DNA from: Myxococcales bacterium
GTDB lineage: Bacteria; Myxococcota_A; Polyangia; Polyangiales; Polyangiaceae
Length of the DNA: 35,689 nt
Direction of reading: 5' to 3'
Assembly: GCA_020430845.1 (NCBI GenBank)
Contig: JAGQJA010000060.1
Span: 1-35,689 of the forward strand
Below the pieces are notes generated by a model that was not told where the DNA came from, searched no databases, and saw nothing but the letters and a program-made list of their open reading frames with translations. The position numbers and the translations under genes were made by a program. Below, piece after piece: positions 16,198 to 25,149 of this stretch (position 1 is its first letter; every line of letters begins with the position of its first letter).

Positions 16198-18252
16198 TCA
16201 CGCGTCGGCGTTCCACGTCGCGAGAGAGCTGGGCGCGCGCGCCGTGCCCTCTTCGAGCGCGCGCACGGCCACCTCGACGAGCTCGACCGTGGTGAAGCAC
16301 GCGACGCGCGCCCCGAGCGCCGCGCGACGGAGCTCGGCGCCTTCTCCGGGGGCGACGACCGCGTGGTAGCGACCGCTCGCGATCGCGCGCGCCGGATCGC
16401 GCTCGAGCTGGTGGGGCACACGCAGCTTGTCGAGCCACGTGGCCGCCTCCGCGGTGGTCACGAGCTCGAAGCCGAGCGCGTAGAGGCGCCGGCCCAGGTC
16501 GGCCATCAGCGCGGAGCCGCCCGCGGACCCCGCGACGAGCACACGCGAGCGCTCGCCTTCGGCCGGGGGCGCCAGATCGACGCCCATCGCCGCGAGGGCC
16601 TTGGCGTAGGCGCGGCCGACCGTCTTGGCGATGCCGAGGACCGTGCCGGTCGAGCGCGCGTGGCGGCCGAGCTTGGTGTCGGCGGCCCCGAGCTCGGCGA
16701 AGGCAAAGACGTGCTCCTCGACCGCCACGTGGCGCGGCACCGGCGGCGGCTCGGGGTCGACCGGACCTCCGAGCGCGACGGCGAAGGCCTCGGAGACGAG
16801 ATCGCGACCGAGCACGTGCTCGAGCGAGAGCACGTGCGTGGTGACCCCACGCGTGACCCCGAGCAGCGTACGCGACGGCGACGCACCGAGCACGATCGCG
16901 AAGCGCGCGGTCACGAGGCCGCGGCCACCGGCGACGCGCGCGACCTCGAGCGCCGCGTCCTCCGCGTCGCGCAGCGCGTCCTCGGGCAAGGTGAGCGACG
17001 GGAAGACGGCCGCGGCGTCGCTCGCGTGCACCCCACGCTCCACGTGCTCGAAGGTGCCGACGACCTTCGCCACGTCTCCGCCGGCGATCGTGACGACGTG
17101 CAGCTCGATGGCCGCCGGATCGACCTCTGCGACCGAGTCCGACGACGACGCGTCGGCGTCAGAGCCAAAATCTCGAATCACTGCGAGCATCTGCGCACCC
17201 GAGAGGGAGCTCGGAGAGTCCCCCAGGACGCGCGCGTCCTCGCCCCGACCGAGGTCCTCGCGGCTCGTGATCACACGCACGGGCCGACCCATGGCGCGCG
17301 CGAGCGCGGCCGCTCGACGCGTCGCGGCGCTCGCCTCTTCGCCGTGGCCCGCGCGGGGCGGCGCCGGTCCGAGGAGCACGACGACGTCGTCCTTGGGAGG
17401 CACGGACGGGATGGGCGCGACCTCGCTGAGGACCACGCGGCCGCCGAGGCTCCGCGCCACGGCACGATCGGCGACCGCGACCTCGGGCGCGCTCTCGTCG
17501 AACGTCGGCGCGCGCAGGTGCGTGCGCACGCGGACGCTCTCGGCGCCGCGCTCCGAGGTCGCCGCGGTCACGGACGCACCGTCGAGCAGGCGCGCGAGCA
17601 CGCGACCGGCCCCGAGCCCCACCGCCGCGGCTCCCCATCCCCACAGCGAGCTGTCGAGCGGCTCCGCGAGGACGATCGCTCCCGCCGCGACGCGGACGGT
17701 GAAGAGCCCGCGCGGCAGCTCGACCCGAGCGAGCGCCGCGGCGACCGGCGCCGGCGGCTCGACGAACGTGTGCGTGGCGTCGCACGGCGCGAGGCCCGCC
17801 GACGTGTCGGCGGCGAAGACCGCGAGGACAGACGCGCCCGCGCCGTCGGAGGCGACGACGGCGTCGAACACGGGACCGCCCGGCGCGTCGAGCTCGGCGC
17901 GGGCCGTGCGGCTCGCGGCGTAGAGCGCCGACGGTGAGCGACCGAGCCAGGGCAGGTCGTCGAGGGTCGACCCGAGCGATCGGGCGACGAAGATCCCCAT
18001 CGCCTCGGCGACGAGCACGTCGGCCTGGGACGCGGCCGCGACGGCGCGCACCGACGCGGGGGTGAGCGGCTCGAGGAAGCGGTGGGCGGTGAAGCCAGGC
18101 TCGAGCAGCGCCGACGTCGGGGACGCGTCGACCACGGCGATCTCGTGCCCGAGCGACGCGAGCGCCGACGCCACCTCGCGCGCGAGCGACGAGGAGCCGA
18201 CGCCGACGCCGGGCCTCACCGGTCCCGGTCCGACGACCAGCACGCGGCTCAT
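16198..18252 (-). CDS. Degenerate CarB-like protein with an MGS domain, probable non-catalytic regulator
   Basis: A 684-aa protein with the full order of a carbamoyl-phosphate synthetase large chain in shortened, eroded form (CarB is about 1070 aa). Residues 3-75 match the first pre-ATP-grasp domain (VLVVGPGPVRPG, then EPLTPASV). Residues 183-225 resemble the end of ATP-grasp 1, and 287-365 the second pre-ATP domain. Residues 375-495 match ATP-grasp 2 (EVDPAAIEL, EHVERGVHASDA, TARFAIV), and 512-560 match the following segment (LGRHARSTGTVLGI, AYAKALAAMGVDL). Residues 568-668 form an MGS domain, the part of CarB that binds ornithine, UMP or IMP. The ATP-grasp IEVNPRAART metal site is replaced by LGASPSRT, so catalysis looks lost. 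ATG 18252 overlaps the argH stop (ATGA). An allosteric or sensory role in arginine synthesis is my inference. Confidence 0.8.
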   Translation of the reverse strand: MSRVLVVGPGPVRPGVGVGSSSLAREVASALASLGHEIAVVDASPTSALLEPGFTAHRFLEPLTPASVRAVAAASQADVLVAEAMGIFVARSLGSTLDDLPWLGRSPSALYAASRTARAELDAPGGPVFDAVVASDGAGASVLAVFAADTSAGLAPCDATHTFVEPPAPVAAALARVELPRGLFTVRVAAGAIVLAEPLDSSLWGWGAAAVGLGAGRVLARLLDGASVTAATSERGAESVRVRTHLRAPTFDESAPEVAVADRAVARSLGGRVVLSEVAPIPSVPPKDDVVVLLGPAPPRAGHGEEASAATRRAAALARAMGRPVRVITSREDLGRGEDARVLGDSPSSLSGAQMLAVIRDFGSDADASSSDSVAEVDPAAIELHVVTIAGGDVAKVVGTFEHVERGVHASDAAAVFPSLTLPEDALRDAEDAALEVARVAGGRGLVTARFAIVLGASPSRTLLGVTRGVTTHVLSLEHVLGRDLVSEAFAVALGGPVDPEPPPVPRHVAVEEHVFAFAELGAADTKLGRHARSTGTVLGIAKTVGRAYAKALAAMGVDLAPPAEGERSRVLVAGSAGGSALMADLGRRLYALGFELVTTAEAATWLDKLRVPHQLERDPARAIASGRYHAVVAPGEGAELRRAALGARVACFTTVELVEVAVRALEEGTARAPSSLATWNADA

Positions 18253-19553
18253 GTGGACAGCTCCGCGCGGAGGCGGTCGGCGCGGACCGCGATCTCGTCG
18301 AGCCGGAGGTCGGCGCACGCGCCCGGAGACACGCGGGCCCGCACGCTGTCTTCTGGTGTGCGCGCGCCGAGCGACGCGAGCTCGCCGGCCACCTGCCGGT
18401 ACGCGTCGCGAAACGGCGCGCCGTCGCGCACGAGCTCGACGGCCCGGTCGGTCGCGTACGTCCCGGGAGAGATGGCGGCGCGCATACGCTCCTTGTCGAA
18501 CGTGAGCTCCGCGACGAGGCGCGGCACGAGCGCGATCGCGGCGCGGGCGTGCTCGACGGCGCGCACGAAGGGCTCTTTCGTCCCCTGGAGGTCGCGGTGG
18601 TAGCCGGAGGGCAGCGAGAGGCACGCCGCGATCTCGGCCTCGGCCCCGAGCACCCGCGCGGCCGAAGCCCGCAAGAGCTCGACGACGTCCGGGTTGCGCT
18701 TGTTGGGCATGATCGATGACCCCGTCGTGAACGCGTCGGGGAGCCCGACGAACGCCAGCTCCTCCATGGTGAAGAGCGAGAGATCCCAGGCGAGCCGTCG
18801 CACGTCGAGCATCGACGAGCGCACCGCGGCGAGAAGCCCGAGCTCGAGCTTGCCGCGCGACGACTGCACGTTCATGGGGTTGAGCTGCAGCGCCGCGAAG
18901 CCGAGCTCGTCGGCCACGCCCTGACGGTCGAGCGGAAGGTTGACGCCGAAGCCCGCCGCGGTGCCGAGCGGCGAGCGATCGAGCCACCGCGCGGTGAGCG
19001 CGAGGTGCTCGGCGTCCTCGACGAAGCCCTCCGCGAACGCGGCCATCCACAGACCGACCGTCGAGGGGACCGCCCGCTGCAGATGCGTGTACCCTACAAG
19101 TGGAGCGTCGGCATCGCCGCGCGCGCGCCCCAGGCACGCGCTCGCGCAGTCGAGCGTCGCCATGGCGAGCTCCTTGGCGCGGGCCCTGCCGTACAGGCGC
19201 AGCGCGACCTGCACCTGATCGTTGCGGCTGCGCCCGGCGTGCACGCGGCGTCCCACCTCGCCCGCCCGGCGCACGAGCTCGGCCTCGATGGCCGAGTGGC
19301 CGTCCTCGAAGCGCGCGTCGAGCACGAAGGCGCCCGACTCGAAGTCGGCGCGGAGCGCGTCGAGCGCCGCGTCGAGGCTCGTCACGTCGTCGGCCGTGAG
19401 CACGCCGATGCGCGAGAGGCCGTGCGCGTGCGCGCGCGTCGCGTCGATGTCGAACGTGAAGAGGTGGCGATCGACGAGGACGTCCTCCCCCGCGCAGAAC
19501 GCCTGGATCGCGCTGTCGGGCGCTCCGCCGCCCTTGGCCCAGAGGAGGCTCAC
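18249..19553 (-). CDS. argH: Argininosuccinate lyase
   Basis: Splits argininosuccinate into arginine and fumarate, the last step of arginine synthesis. The protein is 434 aa, close to the usual 450-470, and belongs to the fumarase/aspartase superfamily. The start is GTG 19553, which overlaps the argC stop (GTGA). Visible hallmarks are HAGRSRNDQV (106-115), YTHLQRAVPST (155-165, with the catalytic Thr-His pair) and the superfamily signature GSSIMPNKRNPD (278-289) with its mobile-loop Ser. The N terminus has LLWAKGG, equivalent to the usual LWGGRF-type opening. The CarB-like gene follows with an ATGA overlap. All catalytic features appear intact. Confidence 0.96.
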   Translation of the reverse strand: MSLLWAKGGGAPDSAIQAFCAGEDVLVDRHLFTFDIDATRAHAHGLSRIGVLTADDVTSLDAALDALRADFESGAFVLDARFEDGHSAIEAELVRRAGEVGRRVHAGRSRNDQVQVALRLYGRARAKELAMATLDCASACLGRARGDADAPLVGYTHLQRAVPSTVGLWMAAFAEGFVEDAEHLALTARWLDRSPLGTAAGFGVNLPLDRQGVADELGFAALQLNPMNVQSSRGKLELGLLAAVRSSMLDVRRLAWDLSLFTMEELAFVGLPDAFTTGSSIMPNKRNPDVVELLRASAARVLGAEAEIAACLSLPSGYHRDLQGTKEPFVRAVEHARAAIALVPRLVAELTFDKERMRAAISPGTYATDRAVELVRDGAPFRDAYRQVAGELASLGARTPEDSVRARVSPGACADLRLDEIAVRADRLRAELST

Positions 19554-20479
19554 GAGAGCACCCCCACGCCCTCGTCGAGCCCGCGCGCGAGGTTCATGGC
19601 ACGGACGGCCTGCGAGGCCGCGCCGGCGAGCAGGTTGTCGAGGGCCGCGACCACCACGACGCGCGCGCCGTCGTCGCCCACCGCGGGCAGCCCCACCCGC
19701 ACCCCGTGCTTGCCCACGAGATCGCGCGGGCGCGGCGGCGCGTCGGTCACCTCGACGAATCGCGACCCGCGGTACGCGTCTCGGTACGCGGCGACGAGCG
19801 ACTCGGCGGCGGTCTTCTCGGCGAGGTCGATCATGACCGTGCACGAGAGCCCGCGAAAGAACGACGCGACGTGCGGCGCGAAGCACACGTCGAGGCCGAG
19901 GTGGCGGCGAAGCTCGCGCTCGTGCGCGTGCCCGACGAGCGAGTACGGCAAGAGGTTGTCGCGCAGCACCTCGGGATCGTTGCGCTCCGACGGCGTCGTG
20001 CCGGCGCCGCTGTAGCCGCTCACACCGAACGCGCAGACGGTCCCCCTGGCGCGGGACGCGACCGGCGCGATCGCGAGCTGCGCGGCGGTGGCGTAGCACC
20101 CCGGACAGGACAGGCGCTTGCTCCCGACGATCGCGTCACGAAAACGGTCGGGCTGCGCATAGACCCAGCGGTCGTCGAACCTGTGATCGCTCGACAGGTC
20201 GACCAGCGTGACGTCGCCCGCGACCTCGGCCCACGCGGGGGCCTCGCCGTTGGGCAGCGCGAGGAACGCGACGTCGACGTCGCGGCGCGCGAGCAGCTCG
20301 ACCGACGCCGGCGCGAAGTCGAGACCGGCCGGCGCCGCCGCGCACGTGGCCTGCACGGGCGTGCCCGCCGCCGACTTGGAGGTCACCCAGGCGACCTCGA
20401 CCTCGGGGTGCCGGAAGAGGATGGGCAACAGCTCGGAGCCCACGTGCCCCCGCGCCCCGACGACGCCGACGCGGATCAC
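19550..20479 (-). CDS. argC: N-acetyl-gamma-glutamyl-phosphate reductase
   Basis: Reduces N-acetylglutamyl phosphate to N-acetylglutamate semialdehyde with NADPH. The 309-aa protein starts at GTG 20479, overlapping the argAB stop (GTGA). The NADP-binding loop is GVVGARGHVG near residue 5, and the catalytic Cys128 lies in SCPGCYATAA, equivalent to the family motif PGCYPTA. Other matches are FLALPNGEAP, LVDLSSDHRF, FGVSGYSGAG and FAPHVASFFRG. The length suits the short form of ArgC. Its place between argAB and argH fits pathway order within the operon. Confidence 0.95.
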   Translation of the reverse strand: MIRVGVVGARGHVGSELLPILFRHPEVEVAWVTSKSAAGTPVQATCAAAPAGLDFAPASVELLARRDVDVAFLALPNGEAPAWAEVAGDVTLVDLSSDHRFDDRWVYAQPDRFRDAIVGSKRLSCPGCYATAAQLAIAPVASRARGTVCAFGVSGYSGAGTTPSERNDPEVLRDNLLPYSLVGHAHERELRRHLGLDVCFAPHVASFFRGLSCTVMIDLAEKTAAESLVAAYRDAYRGSRFVEVTDAPPRPRDLVGKHGVRVGLPAVGDDGARVVVVAALDNLLAGAASQAVRAMNLARGLDEGVGVLS

Positions 20480-21840
20480 GACGCGGCCCCCGGCGCCGCG
20501 ACGACGGGCGGCGAGGACGTGGTGTCGGGCGCGCCGTCCTTGAGCGTCGCCTTCATGGCGCGCGCCCGCTCGACGCACGCGCGGATCTCGTCGAAGTCAT
20601 CCATTCCACACCAGAAGATCCAGAAGTCCTTGGCCTTGACCAATCCGTCGGCCTGCTGCGCGTACCACGTGTTGACCGGATTCTGCGCGCGCGAGCGCCA
20701 GAAGAGCTTGGGGGTGTCGGCGCGCAGCCTGCGCCAGAGCGACCCGCCGATGCCCTCGCCCTGCGCCTCGGGGGTGACGGCGAACTTGTCGAGGTAGGGC
20801 ACCGCGCCCTCGCGCGTGACGATGGCCGTCGCGCGGTACGACTCGGCCAGGTAGACGCGGAGCGGCTCCTTGAGCGCGAAGTAGTCGACGTGGAGCCGAC
20901 GTCCGAAGCACTCCTCGAGCAGCCCGCGCAGCCGCGGCGTGTCGATCGGCTCGAAGCCTGCATGTACACGAATCTGCTCGCCGCGGCGCACGAGCGTGCC
21001 GGCGCCGCGGTAGGTGAAGAGCTCGCGGGCGAGGTGCTCCGGAGAGGTGACCGAGGCCGACGAGGTGGGCGGGAGCTGCGCCAAGAGCTCCGTGAGGATG
21101 ACGAGCTCGTGGCGCGACGCCGGATCGAGATCACGCTCCGCGAGGACGCGCTCGTAGTCCTCGGCGAGGTTGACGGCGGGGATCACCGCGCCGCTCCGCT
21201 CGACCAGGCCGCCGCGGTTGCTCAAGAAGACGACCTTGTGCGGGCGGAGCGCCAGCGCGATCTCGCGGGCGACGACGTCGGCGTGCACGACCGCGATCTG
21301 GCCGCCGATCGTCTCGCCGAACGGGCTCACCACGGGGATCGCGCCGGAGCGCGTCGCGGCGACGAGCGCGGCGTGGTGCGTCTTGACGGGCACCGGCACG
21401 AGCCCGCGCTCGCCCTCGAGCGTGGCGCTCACCTGCAGCACGCCAGACGTGAACGGGCGCGCGCGCGTGCCGAGCGCCTCGAGCGCGTCGACGACCTGGC
21501 CGCCGACGTCGAGCAGCGCTGGGCGCGCGATCTCGAGGACCTGCGGCGTCATGGGCAACATGCCGTCGACGAGCGGCACGGACAGGCCGGCCTCGGACAC
21601 GGCGCGCTCGATCTGCACGCCGCCGCCGTGCACGACGATGGGCGCCATGCCCACCGCCTTGAGGAACGAGAGCGACGAGGCCAGGCTCTCGACCGACGCG
21701 TCGACGACCGACCCGCTGACCTTGATGACGGCGAACTTCGGCGCGTCGCCGCTAGCGTAGTGGCGGAGGTACTGCTCGACCTCCTTCTTGCTCCCGATGT
21801 TGTCGAGGAGCCGCACGATGATGTCGCGGGTGTCGCTCAT
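20476..21840 (-). CDS. argAB: NAGS/NAGK-type acetylglutamate synthase with an amino acid kinase domain
   Basis: A 454-aa two-domain protein of the vertebrate-like NAGS/K class. Residues about 34-285 are an amino acid kinase fold (FAVIKVSG with Lys40, VVHGGG 69-74, LSNRGGL). Residues about 290-435 are the DUF619 GNAT acetyltransferase, with YLDKFAVTPEAQGEGIGGS and WRSRAQNPVNTWY (381-393). In Xanthomonas and Maricaulis such proteins both make and phosphorylate N-acetylglutamate. Here, compared from memory with those proteins and E. coli NAGK, the NVNAD motif is VVHAD (184-188) and the active-site Lys before the helix ahead of LLAQLP appears as Glu245. The kinase may therefore be weak or lost, as in animal NAGS. 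The acetyltransferase half looks intact. ATG 21840 overlaps argE' (ATGA); argC follows. Confidence 0.93.
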   Translation of the reverse strand: MSDTRDIIVRLLDNIGSKKEVEQYLRHYASGDAPKFAVIKVSGSVVDASVESLASSLSFLKAVGMAPIVVHGGGVQIERAVSEAGLSVPLVDGMLPMTPQVLEIARPALLDVGGQVVDALEALGTRARPFTSGVLQVSATLEGERGLVPVPVKTHHAALVAATRSGAIPVVSPFGETIGGQIAVVHADVVAREIALALRPHKVVFLSNRGGLVERSGAVIPAVNLAEDYERVLAERDLDPASRHELVILTELLAQLPPTSSASVTSPEHLARELFTYRGAGTLVRRGEQIRVHAGFEPIDTPRLRGLLEECFGRRLHVDYFALKEPLRVYLAESYRATAIVTREGAVPYLDKFAVTPEAQGEGIGGSLWRRLRADTPKLFWRSRAQNPVNTWYAQQADGLVKAKDFWIFWCGMDDFDEIRACVERARAMKATLKDGAPDTTSSPPVVAAPGAAS

Positions 21841-22931
21841 GCCCGTCCCTCGGCCCCGGCGGAGCGCCGCAAGATGCGCACGTAGTGCTCGGCCGCGCGG
21901 GCGATCTCGTCGAGCATCACGAACTCGTCGGCGCCGTGCGCCTGCGCGATGCGTCCAGGACCGAGCACCATCGCCGGCAGGTCGGCCTCGGAGAAGAGCG
22001 AGGCCTCGGTCCAGAAGTCGACCGAGGCGCCGATGGGCAGATCACAGAACGACGCGAGCTCGCGGGCGCGGCGGCCGAGCTCCGTCGTCTTGGGCAGCGG
22101 CGGGCCGCGGAACGACACGTCGAGCGTCGCGCCCGGCGCGAGCGCCGCGAGGCGCGCGAGGGCCTCGGCCGGGTCGAGCTCGGGCGGAGGTCTGACGCCG
22201 AAGCGCGCCTCCGCACGCCCGGCCACGACGTTGGGCTTCTCGCCTCCCTCGACGCGCCCGACGTTGAGGCGCAGGCCGCGGAGCTCGGTCTCGCCCGAGT
22301 CGGCCATACGCTCGGCCTCGTCGAGCGCGGCCACGGTCCAGCGCGCCATGTCGTGGATCGCGCTGTGCGATCCGGCCACGGACGCGTGTCCCGCCCGCCC
22401 GGTGAACGTCATCTTGCCCGAGCCGATGCCGCGGTGCGCGAGCACGGCCTCGGCGCCCGTGGGCTCGGCGACGACGGCGAAGCGATAGCCCTCGTGCCCC
22501 TTGGCGCGGATGAGCTCGCGGATGCACGTCGACTTGCCCGCCTCTTCGTCGGTGGTGAAGAGCAGCGCGCAGGGCTCCCGCGTCGCGGCCGCGGCGGCGA
22601 TCATCGCGGCCGCTCCGCCCTTGACGTCGCACGCGCCGAGACCGAAGGCGCGATCGCCCTCGACGACGAGCTCGAACGGATCGCGCGTCCAACCGGGCGC
22701 CACGGGCACCGTGTCGACGTGCGCGTTGAAGAGCACGCGCGGCTCACCCCGGCTGGCGAAGACCGACACGCAGCCCTCGCCGTGATCGGTGAGCGACACC
22801 TCGAGGTCGAGCACGCGCAGGCTCGCGGCGAGGCGCTCGACGAGCGCGTCGGGGCGACGCGGCGGGTTCGTCGAGTCGCTCGCGACGAGCCACGTGAGCT
22901 CGCTCAGCGCGTGTTCGAGGAGCGTCTCCAC
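21837..22931 (-). CDS. argE': N-acetylcitrulline deacetylase, M20 family
   Basis: Removes the acetyl group from N-acetylcitrulline to give citrulline. The 364-aa M20 metallohydrolase has the two-metal site: His71 and Asp73 in NAHVDTVP, Asp102 in GACDVKGG, Glu129 and Glu130 in TTDEE, Glu156 in VVAEPT and His332 in AQAHGADEF. Long stretches match the Xanthomonas acetylcitrulline deacetylase as I recall it (AEAVLAHRGI, FTGRAGHAS, IGASVDFWTEASLFS, GPGRIAQAH) better than classical acetylornithine deacetylase. The neighbouring acetylornithine carbamoyltransferase makes the acetylcitrulline assignment consistent. GTG 22931 follows the argG stop with no gap, and the 3' end overlaps argAB (ATGA). Confidence 0.9.
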   Translation of the reverse strand: METLLEHALSELTWLVASDSTNPPRRPDALVERLAASLRVLDLEVSLTDHGEGCVSVFASRGEPRVLFNAHVDTVPVAPGWTRDPFELVVEGDRAFGLGACDVKGGAAAMIAAAAATREPCALLFTTDEEAGKSTCIRELIRAKGHEGYRFAVVAEPTGAEAVLAHRGIGSGKMTFTGRAGHASVAGSHSAIHDMARWTVAALDEAERMADSGETELRGLRLNVGRVEGGEKPNVVAGRAEARFGVRPPPELDPAEALARLAALAPGATLDVSFRGPPLPKTTELGRRARELASFCDLPIGASVDFWTEASLFSEADLPAMVLGPGRIAQAHGADEFVMLDEIARAAEHYVRILRRSAGAEGRA

Positions 22932-24137
22932 TCACGCCCCGTCGGAGCGCGGGTTCACCTTGGCCGACAGCTCGGCGCTCTGACCCAACAGTCGGATGAA
23001 GCCTTCGGCCTCGCGCGCGGTCCACCCCGCGACCTGCGCGTACGTGGCGTCCTTGGCGCGGAGCACGTGTGGGCTGTCGACGGCGACGGCGAGCACGACC
23101 CCGCCCTCGGTCTCGAGCGTGACGTCGCCCGTGACGAAGCGCTGCGAGCTACGGATGAAGGCCTCGAGGTCGTCCTTGAGCGGTTCGAAGAAGAAGCCCT
23201 TGTAGACGAGCTCGACCCACTTGCGCGCGACGAGCGGCTTCATGCCGTTCTGTTGCGAGGTGAGGATCGTCTCTTCGAGCGCGCGGTGCGCGACGAGCAG
23301 CCCCGTGATGCCGGGAGCCTCGAAGACGATGCGGCCCTTGAGCCCGACCGTGGTGTCGCCGGTGTAGATGCCGCGACCGACGCCGTACGCGCCGAGGCGC
23401 TCGTTGAGCGCGCGGAGGATGGCGGCGCCGGCCATCGGCTTGCCGTCGAGGGCGACCGGCACGCCGCGCTCGAACCGGAGCTTGATGCGCAGGCGCTCCT
23501 TGGGCCACTTGGCGGCGGGCGCACACCACAGGTGCGTCTCGTCGCCCGGGGCCTCCCACTCGTCGATCTCCGAGCCGCTCAGCGTGGCGCCGAGCAGGTT
23601 CTCGTTGACGGTGTAGCGCACCTGCTTGGCCGGGATGGGGTGGCCACGCTCCTCGAGGTACGCGCGCTCGAACTCGCGGACCCGCGGGTGGTCGTCTTGG
23701 ATCTCGCGGACCGGCGCGAGGATCTCGTAGTCGCCCTTGGCGCGCACCGCGAGATCGAACCGGACCTGATCGTTGCCCATGCCCGTGCAGCCGTGCGCGA
23801 CGGTGCGCGTGCCGTGCTTCTCGGCGATCGCGAGGGCGCGGTCGACGATGACGTACCGGTCGCTGACGAGCAGCGGGTACTGGTCTTGGTAGAGCTGACC
23901 GCCCATCACGAGCGGCACGACGATCTGCTCGAACACGGCGTCCGCGCCGTCCTCGACGATGTGCTCCACGGCGCCGAGGGCCTTGGCGCGGGCGCCGAGC
24001 GCCTCGCGTTCTGCCGCAGGTACGCCGCCGGTGTCGACGAACACCGTGATCACCTCGTGGCCCTTCTCTTTGAGCCACGGGATGCAGAAGCTGGTGTCGA
24101 GACCCCCCGAGTAGGCCAGGATCACCTTCGAGCCCAT
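22932..24137 (-). CDS. argG: Argininosuccinate synthase
   Basis: Joins citrulline and aspartate with ATP to form argininosuccinate. The 401-aa protein opens with the PP-loop signature AYSGGLDTS (8-16). Other family features are [16 protein letters not shown], which binds citrulline and aspartate, and [17 protein letters not shown] 24137 is preceded by a strong GAGGAGG ribosome-binding site five bases away, and argF' ends ten bases upstream. The sequence phrases ([18 protein letters not shown]) resemble the divergent ArgG found in the Xanthomonas-type operon, in line with its neighbours. Confidence 0.96.
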   Translation of the reverse strand: MGSKVILAYSGGLDTSFCIPWLKEKGHEVITVFVDTGGVPAAEREALGARAKALGAVEHIVEDGADAVFEQIVVPLVMGGQLYQDQYPLLVSDRYVIVDRALAIAEKHGTRTVAHGCTGMGNDQVRFDLAVRAKGDYEILAPVREIQDDHPRVREFERAYLEERGHPIPAKQVRYTVNENLLGATLSGSEIDEWEAPGDETHLWCAPAAKWPKERLRIKLRFERGVPVALDGKPMAGAAILRALNERLGAYGVGRGIYTGDTTVGLKGRIVFEAPGITGLLVAHRALEETILTSQQNGMKPLVARKWVELVYKGFFFEPLKDDLEAFIRSSQRFVTGDVTLETEGGVVLAVAVDSPHVLRAKDATYAQVAGWTAREAEGFIRLLGQSAELSAKVNPRSDGA

Positions 24138-24147
24138 CGTGTCCTCC

Positions 24148-25149
24148 TCAGCCGGCGAGCAGCCGGCACATGACCGCTTTTTGAACGTGAAGGCGGTTCT
24201 CCGCCTCTTCGATGACGAGGCTCCGCTCCGACGAGACGACCCCGTCGGTCGCCTTGACGTTGCGGCGGAGCGGCAAGCAGTGGCTGAAGTACGCCCCGTC
24301 GGTCATGGCCATCTTGGCCTCGTCGACGATGAAGTGCTTGTGCGCGTCGCGGATCGGCTTCTCGCCCTCCCACTTGCCGAAGTACGGCAGCGCGCCCCAG
24401 CTCTTGGCGTACACCACGTGCGCGCCCGCGTAGGCGCTCTCGATGTCGTGCGACATCGTGAACGTGCTGCCCGCCGCCGACACGTTCTCGCGCGCGGCGT
24501 TCATGTAGCGCTCGTCGAGCGCGTACTCGGGCGTGGGGCAGAGCAGCGTGACGTCGAAGCCCATCTTCGTCGCGGCGATGAGCGCCGAGTTGGCGACGGC
24601 CGTGTTGAGCGGCTTGGGGTGGTACGTCCACGTGAGGACGAGCTTCTTCTTCTCGAAGGAGCCGAGCTTCTCGCGCAGCGCCAGCAGCATGGCGAGCTCT
24701 TGGCACGGGTGCGTGATCGTCTCCATGTTGAGCACGGGCACCGTGGCGTACTTGGCGAACGCCTGGATCACGCTGTCGGTGCGGTCTCTGGCCCAGTCGA
24801 CGAACTTGGGAAACGCGCGCACGCAGATGAGGTCGAAGTAGCGCGAGAGGACGCGCGCGACCTCGGCCACGTGCTCCTCGGCCTCGCCGAGCATCTCGAC
24901 GCCGTCCTCGAACTCGATCGGCCAGGCGCCCTTGCCGGGCTCGAGCACGACAGCGTGACCCCCGAGCTCGAAGACGCCGATCTCGAACGACGAGCGCGTG
25001 CGAAGCGACGGGTTGAAGAAGACGAGGGCGACGGTCTTGCCGGCGAGATCGCGCCGCCCCTTGCGCGCCTGCTTGTGGGCACGCGACGCCTCGAGGAGCT
25101 GGTCGAGCTCGGCCCGCGACCAGTCGAGCGTGGAGAGAAAGTGGCGCAT
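24148..25149 (-). CDS. argF': N-acetylornithine carbamoyltransferase
   Basis: Transfers the carbamoyl group from carbamoyl phosphate to N-acetylornithine, giving N-acetylcitrulline. The 333-aa protein closely follows the Xanthomonas campestris enzyme as I recall it: [15 protein letters not shown] (44-58, carbamoyl-phosphate loop), GKGAWPIEF (72-80), [12 protein letters not shown] (90-101), ITHPCQELA (145-153), [17 protein letters not shown] (173-189) and [13 protein letters not shown] (290-302). Lys299 aligns with the carboxylated Lys of that enzyme. Glu91 aligns with the Glu that selects acetyl over succinyl substrates. Ordinary ornithine carbamoyltransferases instead have the SMG loop and HCLPAxR. 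It is the first gene of the operon, starting at ATG 25149 with no strong ribosome-binding site. Confidence 0.95.
   Translation of the reverse strand: MRHFLSTLDWSRAELDQLLEASRAHKQARKGRRDLAGKTVALVFFNPSLRTRSSFEIGVFELGGHAVVLEPGKGAWPIEFEDGVEMLGEAEEHVAEVARVLSRYFDLICVRAFPKFVDWARDRTDSVIQAFAKYATVPVLNMETITHPCQELAMLLALREKLGSFEKKKLVLTWTYHPKPLNTAVANSALIAATKMGFDVTLLCPTPEYALDERYMNAARENVSAAGSTFTMSHDIESAYAGAHVVYAKSWGALPYFGKWEGEKPIRDAHKHFIVDEAKMAMTDGAYFSHCLPLRRNVKATDGVVSSERSLVIEEAENRLHVQKAVMCRLLAG

Noticed and set aside
16198-18252. Annotation as a functional carbamoyl-phosphate synthetase large chain
   Set aside because: It is about 390 residues short, and the EVNPR metal-binding segment is missing.
16198-19137. 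A 979-codon frame that would add about 295 residues to the CarB-like protein
   Set aside because: The extra part is the argH gene read in another frame. ATG 18252 overlaps the argH stop and begins with the VLVVGPGP motif.
24148-25149. Annotation as ordinary ornithine carbamoyltransferase
   Set aside because: The sequence follows the acetylornithine enzyme over long blocks, and lacks the SMG loop and HCLPAxR motif of ornithine carbamoyltransferases.
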